From: Deltaproteobacteria bacterium
GTDB lineage: Bacteria; Myxococcota_A; UBA796; GCA-2862545
Length of the DNA: 38,852 nt
Direction: 5' to 3'
Assembly: GCA_016938035.1 (NCBI GenBank)
Contig: JAFGVK010000194.1
Span: forward strand, 1-38,852
Within the stretch, counting starts at the first letter, position 1; every line of letters starts with the position of its first letter. The notes beneath the pieces were generated by a model. That model had not been told where the DNA came from and made no database searches. It saw only the letters and a list, made by a program, of their open reading frames with translations. A program made the position numbers and the translations under genes. Positions 1-8,195 of the stretch are shown here, in pieces.

Positions 1-87
1 CCGGCCAACGCCTACACCCGTCGGCCCTTCGACGAGCCGGTGGGGACTCCCTGCGGCAGGCCCCCTGTCTGCCTGACCGGGCTGTGA
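1..87 (+). CDS. Possible C-terminal end of a gene entering the window
   Basis: Frame 1 is open from the first base to a TGA at 85-87 and would encode the last 28 residues of a protein (ending ...PVCLTGL). The stretch is too short to recognise a family and another plus frame is also open for a while, so this is only a plausible partial gene. The region after it to position 503 has no convincing gene. Confidence 0.3.
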   Translation, partial: PANAYTRRPFDEPVGTPCGRPPVCLTGL

Positions 88-196
88 TTCACACCCGCCC
101 CCTCTGGCTACCGCCAGGGCCAGGCCTCGACCCTCCTTTCGCCAAGCGGGCCATGCGCGGGGGCTCCGGCACGGGGGTAGCTCCCGATCACCCAGG

Positions 197-443
197 GCGA
201 GAGGGGGCGGCAGGACCCGAGCAGGGACGAGAGGGGGCGGCAGGACCCGAGCAGGGACGAGAGGGGGCGGCAGGACCCGAGCAGGGGGGGACGCAGTCCC
301 AGGCCCCGGGGATACGAAGGTGGGCGAAGCCCCCTTGGCGGGGGCCCGAAGGCCGTCGGAAATGAGGCTCTCAGCGCGCAAGCAGCACCCTCTCCCTCCG
401 CCAGCACGGAGGGCGGTGCGCAGACCTTGGGCCAAACGATGAT
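197..443 (+). repeat. Dispersed non-coding repeat, copy 1 (inverted relative to copy 2)
   Basis: Read on the plus strand, this segment aligns by eye with the reverse complement of 9863-10060. Shared blocks occur in the same order: a GAGAGGGGGCGGC block, GGGACGC-GTCCC, CTTGGCGG, AGGCCGTCGGAAAT, TCTCAGCGCGC, CCCTCTCCCTCCGCC, GCACGG, GGCGGTG, ACCTTGGG and CGATGA. The order and spacing are kept while intervening bases differ, so the copies have diverged. No consistent reading frame is preserved between copies (a stop in one frame of copy 1 is open in copy 2), which suggests a non-coding element such as a MITE-like or structured RNA element. Which of these it is cannot be told from two copies. Confidence 0.75.
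201..290 (+). repeat. 30-bp tandem repeat, three units
   Basis: Three consecutive 30-bp units begin at 201, 231 and 261, each starting GAGGGGGCGGCAGGACCCGA. Units 1 and 2 are identical and the third diverges only at its end. The other copy of the surrounding dispersed element, near 10.05 kb, has this block only once, so the triplication arose within copy 1. Confidence 0.9.
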
Positions 444-503
444 CCTAGCCCAGGGCCACGAAGCGCGGGCCAGCGCGGCCCGCCCCTTCGGCTCAGGACA
501 GGG

Positions 504-1337
504 TCAGCCCATCACCGCCGCGATCTTCTCGATGCCGACCACCTCAACCCCCGTGGCGAGGCCCACCGCCCGCTGCGAGGCGACCACCAGCGAGGGGGCG
601 AGCACTACCGCCACAGTGTCGCCGGCGATCCCGCGCAGGGTCACCTTCCAGGCGACCAGGCCGTCCACGGAGGCATCTACGCTCAGTGCCGGGGCGGCAG
701 CCACAGGCACCTCGGGCGCGGCCACGGCCTCTGGCGCGGCCACGGCCTCTGGCGCGCCGGACGCGTTCCCAGTGAGCTCCTGCGCCACCTGCTGCTTCTT
801 CCTGCCGCGGCGCGCCTGAGGCTTGGGCGCCACCTCGGCCGCCTCCTCGTACTCGTCGGTGTCCAGATCAAAGGACTCGCCAGCCTCGCCCTCCTCCACA
901 AAGGCCGGCAGCCGACGGGTCACCACCGCGCCGTCCTCCAGCAGGGTGTGGACCGGATCGCGCCGGATGTTGCGCTCCCTGAGCGCCAGCGCCAGCTCGC
1001 CAGGGGTGATGTCCAGCTCGGAGGCCACCTCCACCAGCGGCTTGTCGAGGATCTCCAGGGCGTCCAACCACCAGGTAGGCGCGGACCACTCCGACAGCGC
1101 CAGACGCTCGCGCTGCAGCAGCTTCTCTCGGCCGTCGCCCTGCACGATCACCGGCGTGTCGCCGGGACGCAGCGCGGTGCGGAAGGTGCGCGTGCGCTTG
1201 AACGCGGCGGCGACCACCCCTACCGGCACACCAAACCGCTCCGCGAGCTCCAGCATGGTGAACTGATCTTTCTGCTCGACAAGATCGGGCCAGAAGCTCT
1301 TCTGTTCCAACATCTGCACGGGAAACTCCAGGGGCAT
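504..1337 (-). CDS. Putative DNA-binding protein with two helix-turn-helix-like segments (unknown family)
   Basis: The predicted 277-residue protein is not one I can assign to a named family. Residues about 25-50 (MLELAERFGVPVGVVAAAF) and about 98-122 (LVEVASELDITPGELALAL) both look like helix-turn-helix or sigma-region-4-like segments. After them come an acidic stretch, a basic RRGRKKQQ patch, an Ala/Pro/Glu linker with a duplicated APEAVA unit, and a compact C-terminal domain of about 65 residues rich in Val and Ala. No signal peptide is visible, so it is probably cytoplasmic. It is the last gene of the minus-strand asparaginase/ATP-grasp/MATE/lipoprotein operon, 70 bases after the lipoprotein start. 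The start is uncertain: ATG at 1337 lacks a clear ribosome-binding site, and ATG at 1313 is an alternative. A regulatory role is inferred from the helix-turn-helix resemblance only. Confidence 0.7.
   Translation of the reverse strand: MPLEFPVQMLEQKSFWPDLVEQKDQFTMLELAERFGVPVGVVAAAFKRTRTFRTALRPGDTPVIVQGDGREKLLQRERLALSEWSAPTWWLDALEILDKPLVEVASELDITPGELALALRERNIRRDPVHTLLEDGAVVTRRLPAFVEEGEAGESFDLDTDEYEEAAEVAPKPQARRGRKKQQVAQELTGNASGAPEAVAAPEAVAAPEVPVAAAPALSVDASVDGLVAWKVTLRGIAGDTVAVVLAPSLVVASQRAVGLATGVEVVGIEKIAAVMG
721..756 (-). repeat. 18-bp direct repeat inside the helix-turn-helix gene
   Basis: Two perfect 18-bp units (721-738 and 739-756) encode a duplicated six-residue Ala/Pro/Glu/Val unit in the linker of the 504-1337 protein. 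The length is a multiple of three, so the frame is kept. It looks like a recent slippage event in a disordered linker. Confidence 0.9.
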
Positions 1338-1407
1338 GGGGGACCATAGGCCGACATAACCCCATCATTGCAGATGGCCACGTTTTTACCGCACTACCGC
1401 CTGCCGG

Positions 1408-2508
1408 TCATTTGGCGGGCTCGTCGTAGGGATCCAGCGCGTTGCCCTTCTCATCGATCTGTTCGCCCGCCAGCCTGCGCTCGAAGACGTCGCGGCGATC
1501 CCGCTGATCCAGGTCGTAGAGGAACCTCATGGAGGTCAGCCCCTCTCCCTTCAGGCTCACCACCCCGTACAGGCGCCACCCTCCGTCCACCCACTGCAGG
1601 GCGAAGGTCCTGGGCCTGTGGGTGCGCCGGTGGGTCACGCTGACGTGGAAGACAGTGGGATCCGCCTTGTCTGCGGTGATCTTCCCGAATTCTGCGGGGG
1701 ACTGCACGCCGTACTCCAGCCAGGGTGCGCCGTGCTCCGGGCCGATCTCGGTGTGAAATTGAGGCCCCAGACCGACCAGCTCACCGACAGAGCAGGCCCC
1801 AAAGGGCTTCTTCTCAAACAGGTTGACGCAGGAGACCATCCCCAACGCCTCCTGGTACTTCCGCTCAAACAGCGCGGTGTCGAAGCGCTCAGCGAGCGCG
1901 CGGACCTCGGCCTGGGTCGGCGGAGCCGCTGGCGGAGCCGCTGGGCGGACCCCGCCGAGACGATCTGCTCCTCCCGGCAGCGGCACCGGACACGCCCCCC
2001 GATAGAGCCCCACTGGGCTCGCCACCGCAAATTGGCCGTCGTCGCCCTTTCGGACCTCCACCACGCGCTTGACCGAACCGTCGGTCATGCAGCCCCAGTA
2101 GGGCGTGGGATCCGCGACGCTGATGGTGGTGTCGACCTCGTAGTACCCACCAACCTTCCGGACGCCGTCGACCTTGATCTCGGCGTCCTTCCCCAGGCTC
2201 AGACACCAGCCCCTGGGGGTGGAGTAGGTGATCCAATTCTGGGTCTCGTAGCGGGGAGACATCCGAGGGGTGGTGCGATCCGAGCTGGGCCTGGTGCTCG
2301 GCTCGTCGGCGTGGGCCAGATCCCTGCTGGTCAGGCAGTCGGGATCGAGGAAGCCCGCTGAGTACCACACGCCCTTGCCACCGATCTCGGCACCGAAGGC
2401 GCCGGGCGGATTCTCGGCGTGAAAGGCGTCCACGACGAGCTGCCCGATCTCCTCCTCCGAGGGACCACAAGCTGCGAGGAGGGGAAGAAGAACAGACCAT
2501 GCGCGCAT
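1408..2508 (-). CDS. Unknown lipoprotein
   Basis: The 366-residue product begins with a short hydrophobic signal and a lipobox ending in LLAAC (Cys14), so it should be lipidated and anchored in the inner or outer membrane facing the periplasm or surface. I do not recognise a domain in the rest. It is mixed alpha/beta-looking, with a Pro/Ala linker (PAAPPAAPPTQAEVRALAERF) near the middle that separates two halves; the second half starts with a helical segment. Four to five further Cys residues are scattered through it. A GGGAGG ribosome-binding site lies five bases before ATG 2508. It follows the MATE exporter by 27 bases on the same strand and is therefore probably cotranscribed with it. Function unknown. 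Confidence 0.8.
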   Translation of the reverse strand: MRAWSVLLPLLAACGPSEEEIGQLVVDAFHAENPPGAFGAEIGGKGVWYSAGFLDPDCLTSRDLAHADEPSTRPSSDRTTPRMSPRYETQNWITYSTPRGWCLSLGKDAEIKVDGVRKVGGYYEVDTTISVADPTPYWGCMTDGSVKRVVEVRKGDDGQFAVASPVGLYRGACPVPLPGGADRLGGVRPAAPPAAPPTQAEVRALAERFDTALFERKYQEALGMVSCVNLFEKKPFGACSVGELVGLGPQFHTEIGPEHGAPWLEYGVQSPAEFGKITADKADPTVFHVSVTHRRTHRPRTFALQWVDGGWRLYGVVSLKGEGLTSMRFLYDLDQRDRRDVFERRLAGEQIDEKGNALDPYDEPAK

Positions 2509-2535
2509 TAGAACCTCCCGGAGGGAGGTCGGGTA

Positions 2536-3894
2536 TCACGTCGCCGCCCGCGCGGCCCCCCCCAGGCGTCCCAGGGCCCGATACAGGGCGACCAGCCCCC
2601 ACGCGCCCGCGAGGAGCCCCGCGAGCGAGATCGCGCCGAACACCCCGTCCACCTGCCACCACGAGCCGGCCAGGAGCGCGAGGGGCACCATGGCCACCAC
2701 CCGCAGCGTCGCCAAGAAGAAGGCGAGCCAGGACCGATCGAGCACCTGCAGCGCCGCCCCCGCGAGGTTCAGGCTGCCGACCAACCCAAAGGACAGGGGC
2801 ACCAAATACAGGTAGTGGACCACGTAGTGGATCACCTGGGGGTCCTCGGAGAACACCCGCCCTAGCGGGGTGGCGAAGGCCGCGAGCAGCGCCGCCATCA
2901 GGAGCCCCCACCCGAGGGCGAAGCCCATCGACAGGTCCACGCCGCGGCGGACCCGGTCCATCCTCCCCGCGCCCAGGTTCTGCCCCACAAAGGGTCCGAT
3001 GACCGCCCCAAGCGCCATCAGGATCATGTACGCGCCCATCTCCACCCTGGTCGCCGCGCCCACCGCCGCCACCGCCGCGTCGCCGTAGACCGCCACCAGC
3101 GCCGTCATGACGGCCATCCCAGCGGGGAAGACCATGTTGGTCACCGAGGCGGGGATCCCCACCGCGAGCACCAGCCGCGAGCTCTCGATCATCCCCCTCG
3201 GGCTCGGGAGCGACAGGTCGACCAGCCGCTCCTTGGCCACCAGCGCCCAGAGGGCTACCGCCATGGACAGAGCCCTCGCGGCGACTGTGGCCAGGGCCGC
3301 CCCCTCCAGCCCCATCGCAGGCACAGGCCCCCAGCCGAAGATCAGGATCGGGTCCAGCACCACGTTCAGGACCATCGCCGCCATCATCACCACTGAGGGG
3401 ATCCGCATCTCCCCCACCGCGCGGAGCATAGAATTGCCCACCATGGGGACCACCAGGAAGGGCACCCCCCAGTACCAGGGGATCATGTACGAGCGGATCA
3501 GCACCAGCGCGTCCGGGCTCGCCCCCAGCGCGGTGAAGACAGGGTCCAAGGTGAGGAGGCCGAGCACCACCACCACCACCACGATGCCGAGGCTGAGCAG
3601 CAGCCCGTCGGTCCCGATCCGCCTCGCCCGCTCCACCTGCCCCGCACCCAACACCTGCGCAATGGCGGCCATCGCGCCGGAGCCGAGCCCCCTGGCCACC
3701 GAGCCCAGGACCATCACCACCGGGAAGGTGAAGCTCATCGCCGCGAGCTCGGCGGTGCCCAGCTTCGAGACGAAGTAGGTGTCCACCAGGTTGAAGGCAA
3801 CCATCGAGGCCATGCCCCAGATCATGGCCCCGGTGCGTCCGGCGAGGGTGGACAGCACCGGCCCACGGACCAGGCGCGGCAGTTGCTCGCTCAC
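2536..3894 (-). CDS. MATE family efflux transporter
   Basis: The product is a 452-residue integral membrane protein with about twelve hydrophobic segments in two homologous halves, the normal size for MATE (multidrug and toxic compound extrusion) antiporters that export organic cations, metabolites or drugs using Na+ or H+ gradients. Typical features are the opening GAMIWGMASMVAFNLVDTYF with its Asp in the first helix, the AIAQVLGAG segment, and VGQNLGAGR in the second half, the MATE 'QN-GAG' repeat. The frame remains open further upstream (to 4248) but that extension is antisense-like low-complexity sequence lying inside the ATP-grasp gene. The GTG at 3894 overlaps the stop of the upstream gene as GTGA and is chosen as the start. 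This tight coupling to an ATP-grasp enzyme suggests the substrate may be that enzyme's product, which is an inference. Confidence 0.9.
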   Translation of the reverse strand: MSEQLPRLVRGPVLSTLAGRTGAMIWGMASMVAFNLVDTYFVSKLGTAELAAMSFTFPVVMVLGSVARGLGSGAMAAIAQVLGAGQVERARRIGTDGLLLSLGIVVVVVVLGLLTLDPVFTALGASPDALVLIRSYMIPWYWGVPFLVVPMVGNSMLRAVGEMRIPSVVMMAAMVLNVVLDPILIFGWGPVPAMGLEGAALATVAARALSMAVALWALVAKERLVDLSLPSPRGMIESSRLVLAVGIPASVTNMVFPAGMAVMTALVAVYGDAAVAAVGAATRVEMGAYMILMALGAVIGPFVGQNLGAGRMDRVRRGVDLSMGFALGWGLLMAALLAAFATPLGRVFSEDPQVIHYVVHYLYLVPLSFGLVGSLNLAGAALQVLDRSWLAFFLATLRVVAMVPLALLAGSWWQVDGVFGAISLAGLLAGAWGLVALYRALGRLGGAARAAT

Positions 3895-4904
3895 TGTACC
3901 CTCGCCGCGAGGTAGCGCAGCGGCCTGGCCACCGCGTCCAGGTGGGCGCGCCCGAACCGGTCTCCCCAGCGGGAGGCCAGCGCCCCCAGCCGGCCCTGAG
4001 GCCGCCCGTTGACCTCGATCACGTGCGCCCGGCCCTCCCTGTCCACCACCAGATCCACCCCCAGCTCCACTACCCACTCGCCACCAGGGAGCGCACCGAG
4101 CGCCTCCGCCACCTCGAGCGCGCGCTGGTACAGCTCCGCGAGGGTGGCGTGGCCGAGCACATCGTCGGCTGGGGCCACCTCGGCGCCCCGGTGGGCGTTC
4201 ACCACCGGATCGTTCACCGACCTGCGGGCCACCCCTGGGTTGAGGCACCAGCCGCCCTCTGGGCGTCGCTGGGCGTTGACCCTGACCGAGATGCCCGCCC
4301 AGCCCTCCGGAGGACGGATCGCCCGCTGCAGCACCGCGGGCTCCAGGGCCCCCTGGAGGTTACCTGGGAGCGCTGCTGGCAGGCCGTCGCCGGCGACGAC
4401 CCTGCGCACCCCCACCCCAAAGGAGCCGTAGCGGGGCTTGAGGAAGCCCGCGCCCCAGGCGTCCAGTCGCGCCGCGAAGCGGGCCGCGTCGCCCTCCACC
4501 TCCGGCTGAGGCACCCCGGCGCGCTCCAGGGTGCGCTGGCACACGAGCTTGTCACGGCACAGCTCCACCAGCCAGGGCGGGTTGGCGAGGGGGACACCGG
4601 AGAGCTCCGCCACCACCTCGGCGTGGGCGGCAGCGCGCCCCTGCGAGGGGAAGCGATCGTGGATCGCCGCCACCTGCACATCCTCCGCCCGCGTCCAACC
4701 CGAGGGGCGCGCCCACAGGCCGCTCATCCTCCCAGCGCGGACGGTGGCGCCGAACACCAGGTCCACCCCCTCCTCGGCGAGGAGCAGCGCCGCGCGTCCG
4801 ATCGGGCGCGCAGCGGGATCCCCACTGGGGACACCGTCCACCGGCACGAGCACCCCAAGACGCACACCGGGCAGCGGCGATGTAGACGTGACCTGGATCG
4901 GCAA
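3891..4904 (-). CDS. ATP-grasp enzyme, YheC/YheD-like
   Basis: The 337-residue protein has the ATP-grasp fold. Lys156 in GFLKPRYGSFG is the expected nucleotide-binding lysine followed by the glycine-rich loop. The C-terminal segment has Asp284, and Glu297 and Asn299 in the HVIEVNGRP motif, the usual Mg2+ ligands. The family ligates a carboxylate to an amine or thiol through an acyl-phosphate. The overall layout resembles the YheC/YheD group, whose substrates are poorly known, and I cannot tell the substrate here. The start is TTG at 4904, preceded by a GAGGAG ribosome-binding site with seven bases spacing. It lies 21 bases after the asparaginase-like gene and its stop overlaps the MATE start by four bases, so the three are probably one transcription and translation unit. 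Confidence 0.85.
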   Translation of the reverse strand: MPIQVTSTSPLPGVRLGVLVPVDGVPSGDPAARPIGRAALLLAEEGVDLVFGATVRAGRMSGLWARPSGWTRAEDVQVAAIHDRFPSQGRAAAHAEVVAELSGVPLANPPWLVELCRDKLVCQRTLERAGVPQPEVEGDAARFAARLDAWGAGFLKPRYGSFGVGVRRVVAGDGLPAALPGNLQGALEPAVLQRAIRPPEGWAGISVRVNAQRRPEGGWCLNPGVARRSVNDPVVNAHRGAEVAPADDVLGHATLAELYQRALEVAEALGALPGGEWVVELGVDLVVDREGRAHVIEVNGRPQGRLGALASRWGDRFGRAHLDAVARPLRYLAARVQ

Positions 4905-4925
4905 GGCGGACTCCTCTGCGCCCGC

Positions 4926-5882
4926 TCAGCTAGCCCAATCGACCTCCCAACGCCCCACAAGGCGCCCGATATCGTCGGACACCGTACACCAGGGGTCGAG
5001 CAGGCCCGCGGGCAGCACCCCGGGGAGCCACAGATCGAGCGCTGCGCGCACCGCCGCGGGCCGCGCGTCGCAGGCCCCGCTGTGGACCCTCACCGCGAGC
5101 CCAAGTCCCGCTTCTGGGAGCGCCAGGCACATCAGCCCCGCCGCACCGATCTTCGCGAGCAGCGGCGTGCCCTCCAGCAGGGCGCTGTCGACCCGCTGCG
5201 TTCCGCCCACAAACCACGGGGCGCCCTTCATCGCCGCCCCGATGCGCCCGAGATCGCCCTCTCCTCGCGCGGTGAGCGCCCCGAACCGCGCCCAGGCCAG
5301 CGCCATCCCGTCGAGGGAGAGCACAAAGGAGGGCACCCCACACCCATCTGGCACCGTGCCCACCACCGCACCCTCGGTGAGGTCCTGGATCCGCCGCAAC
5401 AGGTGCACCTGCAGGGGGTGGTTCGGCGGCCGGTAGTCCGGCTCCCACCCCTGGGCCGCGCTAGCCGCCGCCATGAAGCTGTGCTTGCCAGAGCAGTCGG
5501 AGTGGTAGGGCCGGGGGCTCGCCCCGGCGGCCAGCGCCGCACGCCGCGCGGCCTGACCGAAGGGCCACACCGCGCCGCACATCAGCGCCGCCTCCGCGAC
5601 CCCCAGCCTGGCCCCCAGCCCCCCCACCTGGACGAGGTGCTCGGGCTCTCCGCTGTGGGAGGAGGTCCCCAGCGCCAGCTCCACCGAGGACAGGCCCTCT
5701 ACCACCGCGCGCGGGAGGAGCGACAGGCTCCCCTCCATCTGGAAGGGCTTGGCCGACGAGCGCCAAGGCACTACCAGCGCCGCCCCCTCCCTCTCCACCA
5801 CCGCGCCGTCGGCCCGCACCAGCACCGCCGAGACTTGGTGAGCGGTCTCGACCACCTCGCCACGCCGCTGAACTACCCTCAT
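4926..5882 (-). CDS. Asparaginase-II-like amidohydrolase
   Basis: The 318-residue product matches the asparaginase II family (the thermolabile or Rhizobium etli type, PF06089), which hydrolyses L-asparagine or related amides to the acid and ammonia. Diagnostic segments are RSSAKPFQ (residues 41-48), SSHSGEPEH (74-82) and the conserved CSGKH motif (130-134) with the Ser and Lys implicated in catalysis in this family. The length is normal. ATG 5882 is chosen because the 19-residue extension to 5939 would run through a terminator hairpin of the upstream gene. The gene is the first of the minus-strand operon with the ATP-grasp and MATE genes. In this context it could act on a special amide or peptide rather than on asparagine; that is inference. 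Confidence 0.88.
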   Translation of the reverse strand: MRVVQRRGEVVETAHQVSAVLVRADGAVVEREGAALVVPWRSSAKPFQMEGSLSLLPRAVVEGLSSVELALGTSSHSGEPEHLVQVGGLGARLGVAEAALMCGAVWPFGQAARRAALAAGASPRPYHSDCSGKHSFMAAASAAQGWEPDYRPPNHPLQVHLLRRIQDLTEGAVVGTVPDGCGVPSFVLSLDGMALAWARFGALTARGEGDLGRIGAAMKGAPWFVGGTQRVDSALLEGTPLLAKIGAAGLMCLALPEAGLGLAVRVHSGACDARPAAVRAALDLWLPGVLPAGLLDPWCTVSDDIGRLVGRWEVDWAS

Positions 5883-5901
5883 AGGACCCCCAGAAAGACG
5901 A

Positions 5902-5929
5902 GCGCCCCCCGGGAGAACCCGGAGGGCGC
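5902..5929 (-). terminator. Hairpin terminator after the MopE-repeat lipoprotein gene
   Basis: A 12-bp stem (one mismatch) with a 4-base AGAA loop lies 22 bases beyond the stop of the 5952-7694 gene. On the minus strand it is followed by a short T-rich stretch (CGTCTTTCT). It ends that transcript and separates it from the asparaginase operon. Confidence 0.75.
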
Positions 5930-5951
5930 GAGCGATCACACCTTGACCCCG

Positions 5952-7694
5952 CTACTTCCCGCGAGCGTAGTACAGGCTCTTGGTGGTGGCGTCGTAGTAG
6001 GAGATGTGGACCATGTCCTCGTGGTCGATCACCATGTCGATCGCCTGCTGGGTCCACCTGTAGCTGCTGTTGTCCACGGTGGTCGCGGTCGCCACGTCAA
6101 AGGCGTTCCAGCTGCCGCTGCCCTTGACCGCCACCCTGAGCTTGCCGGTGCTCTGGTTGAAGTAGGCGATGTAGGGGATGCCCTTGGTGTTGAACTCGAG
6201 GTGGGCGAAGGCCCCGGCAGCACCGGTGCTCTCCACCGTCTCGACGGTCCAGTTCTTGGTGCCAGCGCGGCAGGCGTACTTCAGATCGGCGCTCGCGGCC
6301 TCCATCCACGCCACGCAGGGGGTCGCGCCGTTCAGCGCCAGAGAGGCGTAGTAGCCGGGCCCCCCCGCCCCGTTGACGGTCTCGCCCCACACCAGGTCGT
6401 CGTAGTTCGTGTCGAGCTTGGTGTACTGCACCGCGTCGGGGTAGCCGTAGCCGGCGAGGGAGTAGTCCTCCGCGTCGTAGAAGGCGACGTGGTCGTAGCC
6501 GGTGCTGTCGATGTCCAGCGAGGTGAAGTACCCGGTGCCCGGGTCGGCCAGGACGGGCACGTCGAACGGCGCGTAGAGCACCACGTCGTAGGAGCTCAGG
6601 TCGGCCAGGATAGGCATCCCGTTGACGCCGTCGCGGTACGCGAAGGAGGGCAGGTCGTCGCCGTCGAGGGCCATCTGAACGTTAGCGCCCACGTCGTCCG
6701 AGTTCACCATCCCCAGCTCGGAGTAGTACTCGTAGCTCCCCTCATCCACCACGTACTCCTCGGACCACGAGCCCGACGGGGTGCGGTAGATGAGATCCAG
6801 CTCCATCGCGCTGTCGGCGTAGCTGTAGCTGGTGTAGCCCACCAGGAACTGATCCGCGCCGTCCACCGCGGAGTCGAGCCAGTCGCCGGTGTCCACCCCC
6901 GCGTGACTCAGCACCGCGGTAGGGGTGCTCCAGCGAGTAGCGTCCCGCTTGGCAAAGTACAGGTTGCCGTCCTCGTAGTCGTAGTAGGCCACGAAGACCG
7001 CGCCGGCGGAGTCCACCGCGATGGTGTTGGAGAGGCCGCGATCGCTGGCCTCGTCCACGGTCTCCAGGTCGAAGCGCTCGTCGATCTGGCCGTCGCAGTC
7101 GTTGTCCACGCCATCGACGAAGTTCTCAGGCGCGCCGGGATAGACGGTCGCGAGGTCGTCGTTGCAGTCCGTGCTGTGGCCGACGCCGTCACCGTCCAGG
7201 TCGTCGTCGGGGGTCGCAGGAGAGCAGTCGTTGTCCTTCCCGTCGTAGGGGACCTCGGTGGCGCCCGGGTGGACCGCCGCGTTGGTGTCATCGCAGTCGG
7301 TGGCGTGAGCGTAGCCGTCCCCGTCGAGGTCATCATCCTTCGTGGCGGAGGAGCAGTCGTCATCCTCGCCGTTGTAGGGGATCTCGGACGCGCCGGGGTT
7401 CACGCTGGCGTCGCCGTCGTCACAGTCGCCAGCCTCGGGGGCGTAGCCGTCGCCATCGAGATCGTCGTCGGTGGTGCTGGCGTTGCAGTCGTTGTCGATC
7501 CCGTCGTAGGGCTTCTCGGACTCGCCAGGGGAGACGCTCGCGTCGGTGTCATCACAGTCGCCGTCGGCCTCTGTGTAGCCGTCACCGTCATCGTCGATCA
7601 GGAGCGGATCGTCCTCGGTCCCCTCGCCCTTGAAAATATTGGAACAGCCCACCATCGGGAGCAGGGCAAGGGCCAGCCACAGGGAATTTCGCAT
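5952..7694 (-). CDS. MopE-repeat lipoprotein with C-terminal propeller-like region
   Basis: The 580-residue product has a signal peptide and lipobox (LLPMVGC, Cys17). Residues about 30-205 contain four copies of the 'putative metal-binding motif' (MopE type, PF11617), each running roughly DxDGDGY...DCDD...V.PGA.E.PYDG.DNDC. These bind Ca2+ or Cu in characterised relatives; binding here is inferred. From about residue 210 to the end, repeated segments with Asp/Tyr/Trp-rich strands (for example FVAYYDYEDGNLYFAKRD and HISYYDATTKSLYYARGK) suggest a beta-propeller of about six blades. It is probably a surface-exposed structural or adhesive protein. A GAGGAGG ribosome-binding site is five bases before ATG 7694. 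It is monocistronic, ended by a hairpin at 5902-5929. Confidence 0.9.
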   Translation of the reverse strand: MRNSLWLALALLPMVGCSNIFKGEGTEDDPLLIDDDGDGYTEADGDCDDTDASVSPGESEKPYDGIDNDCNASTTDDDLDGDGYAPEAGDCDDGDASVNPGASEIPYNGEDDDCSSATKDDDLDGDGYAHATDCDDTNAAVHPGATEVPYDGKDNDCSPATPDDDLDGDGVGHSTDCNDDLATVYPGAPENFVDGVDNDCDGQIDERFDLETVDEASDRGLSNTIAVDSAGAVFVAYYDYEDGNLYFAKRDATRWSTPTAVLSHAGVDTGDWLDSAVDGADQFLVGYTSYSYADSAMELDLIYRTPSGSWSEEYVVDEGSYEYYSELGMVNSDDVGANVQMALDGDDLPSFAYRDGVNGMPILADLSSYDVVLYAPFDVPVLADPGTGYFTSLDIDSTGYDHVAFYDAEDYSLAGYGYPDAVQYTKLDTNYDDLVWGETVNGAGGPGYYASLALNGATPCVAWMEAASADLKYACRAGTKNWTVETVESTGAAGAFAHLEFNTKGIPYIAYFNQSTGKLRVAVKGSGSWNAFDVATATTVDNSSYRWTQQAIDMVIDHEDMVHISYYDATTKSLYYARGK

Positions 7695-7941
7695 TGAGCC
7701 TCCTCATCAGCGTCTCGACTGTCGTTTATAGCGGGTCCCTGCTCCATCGGAAAGGAAAATCCCCCGCCTCTCCGTGGGAGAAGGCCGATCGCAGGGCCGG
7801 ACAGCCCACCAAAAATGCAGCGCGGCCCACCGGCAGAGCCGCCAGCCTTGCGCGGCGCGGAGGATCGGGTAGGTGCAATCCTTCAACGGACGACCGCCGC
7901 TGGCGGCCCAACCGCGGGGTTCCCCGCTCAACGAGGTAGAT

Positions 7942-8130
7942 ATGAAGACCAAGGTTGACCCTGACGAGTGCATCGCGTGCGGCGTCTGCACGGACTCCTG
8001 CCCCTCCGTCTACACCATGGAAGACGACTATGCGGTAGCCATCGAGGGTGAGGTGTCTGGCGAGGACGAGGAGTGCGTCCGCCAGGCCATGAGCGACTGC
8101 CCTGTCGAGGCGATCAGCATCGACGAGTAG
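7942..8130 (+). CDS. [4Fe-4S] ferredoxin, single-cluster type
   Basis: This 62-residue ferredoxin is a small soluble electron carrier. Cys10, Cys13 and Cys16 (in CIACGVC) together with Cys53 in the C-terminal DCP are the expected cluster ligands. Cys20 and Cys45 match the extra pair that forms a disulfide in Thermotoga- and Desulfovibrio-type single-cluster ferredoxins, so one 4Fe-4S cluster is predicted. The protein is acidic, as usual. ATG 7942 is chosen because it follows a GAGG ribosome-binding site and gives the standard length; an in-frame extension to 7873 would add an atypical N-terminus. A TTGCGC-N16-TAGGTG sequence upstream (near 7849-7876) could be its promoter. The redox partner is not encoded nearby. 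Confidence 0.92.
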   Translation: MKTKVDPDECIACGVCTDSCPSVYTMEDDYAVAIEGEVSGEDEECVRQAMSDCPVEAISIDE

Positions 8131-8148
8131 CCAAGCGGCTTGCGAACA

Positions 8149-8175
8149 AGAGCCCCGCGCCTCGGCCGGGGCTCT
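8149..8175. terminator. Bidirectional hairpin terminator
   Basis: A perfect 9-bp stem (AGAGCCCCG paired with CGGGGCTCT) with a 9-base loop lies between the convergent ferredoxin and HDOD-GGDEF genes. It is followed by CTTGTC on the plus strand and CTTGTTCG on the minus strand. It probably ends both transcripts. Confidence 0.75.
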
Positions 8176-8195
8176 CTTGTCTCAGGGCGCCGCGA

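Larger units (their letters stand above)
88..503. other. Gene-free region carrying a dispersed repeat
   Basis: About 415 bases lie between the end of the partial frame and the convergent end of the helix-turn-helix gene. Open frames here translate to low-complexity Pro/Gly/Arg-rich sequence and are interrupted relative to the homologous repeat copy near 10 kb, so no gene is called. The region holds copy 1 of an inverted dispersed repeat (about 197-443) and, inside it, a three-unit 30-bp tandem repeat (201-290). Confidence 0.6.

Noticed and set aside
201..290. CRISPR-like array
   Set aside because: The units are directly adjacent with no spacers, so it is a simple tandem repeat.
84..365. A 93-codon open frame with three EQGREGAAGP repeats
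   Set aside because: The repeats are the 30-bp tandem repeat of a non-coding dispersed element, and the other copy of the element does not keep this frame.
3895..4248. N-terminal extension of the MATE protein
   Set aside because: The extension is Arg/Gly/Pro-rich and lies inside the ATP-grasp gene in another frame. The GTG at 3894 gives a standard-length MATE protein and a typical GTGA overlap.
5883..5939. A longer start for the asparaginase-like gene
   Set aside because: The extra 19 codons are encoded by the terminator hairpin of the upstream gene and add no family sequence.
3942..7697. A 1251-codon open frame on the plus strand
   Set aside because: It runs antisense to four well-supported minus-strand genes. 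The translation is His/Arg/Val-rich without domains and reflects high GC at third codon positions.
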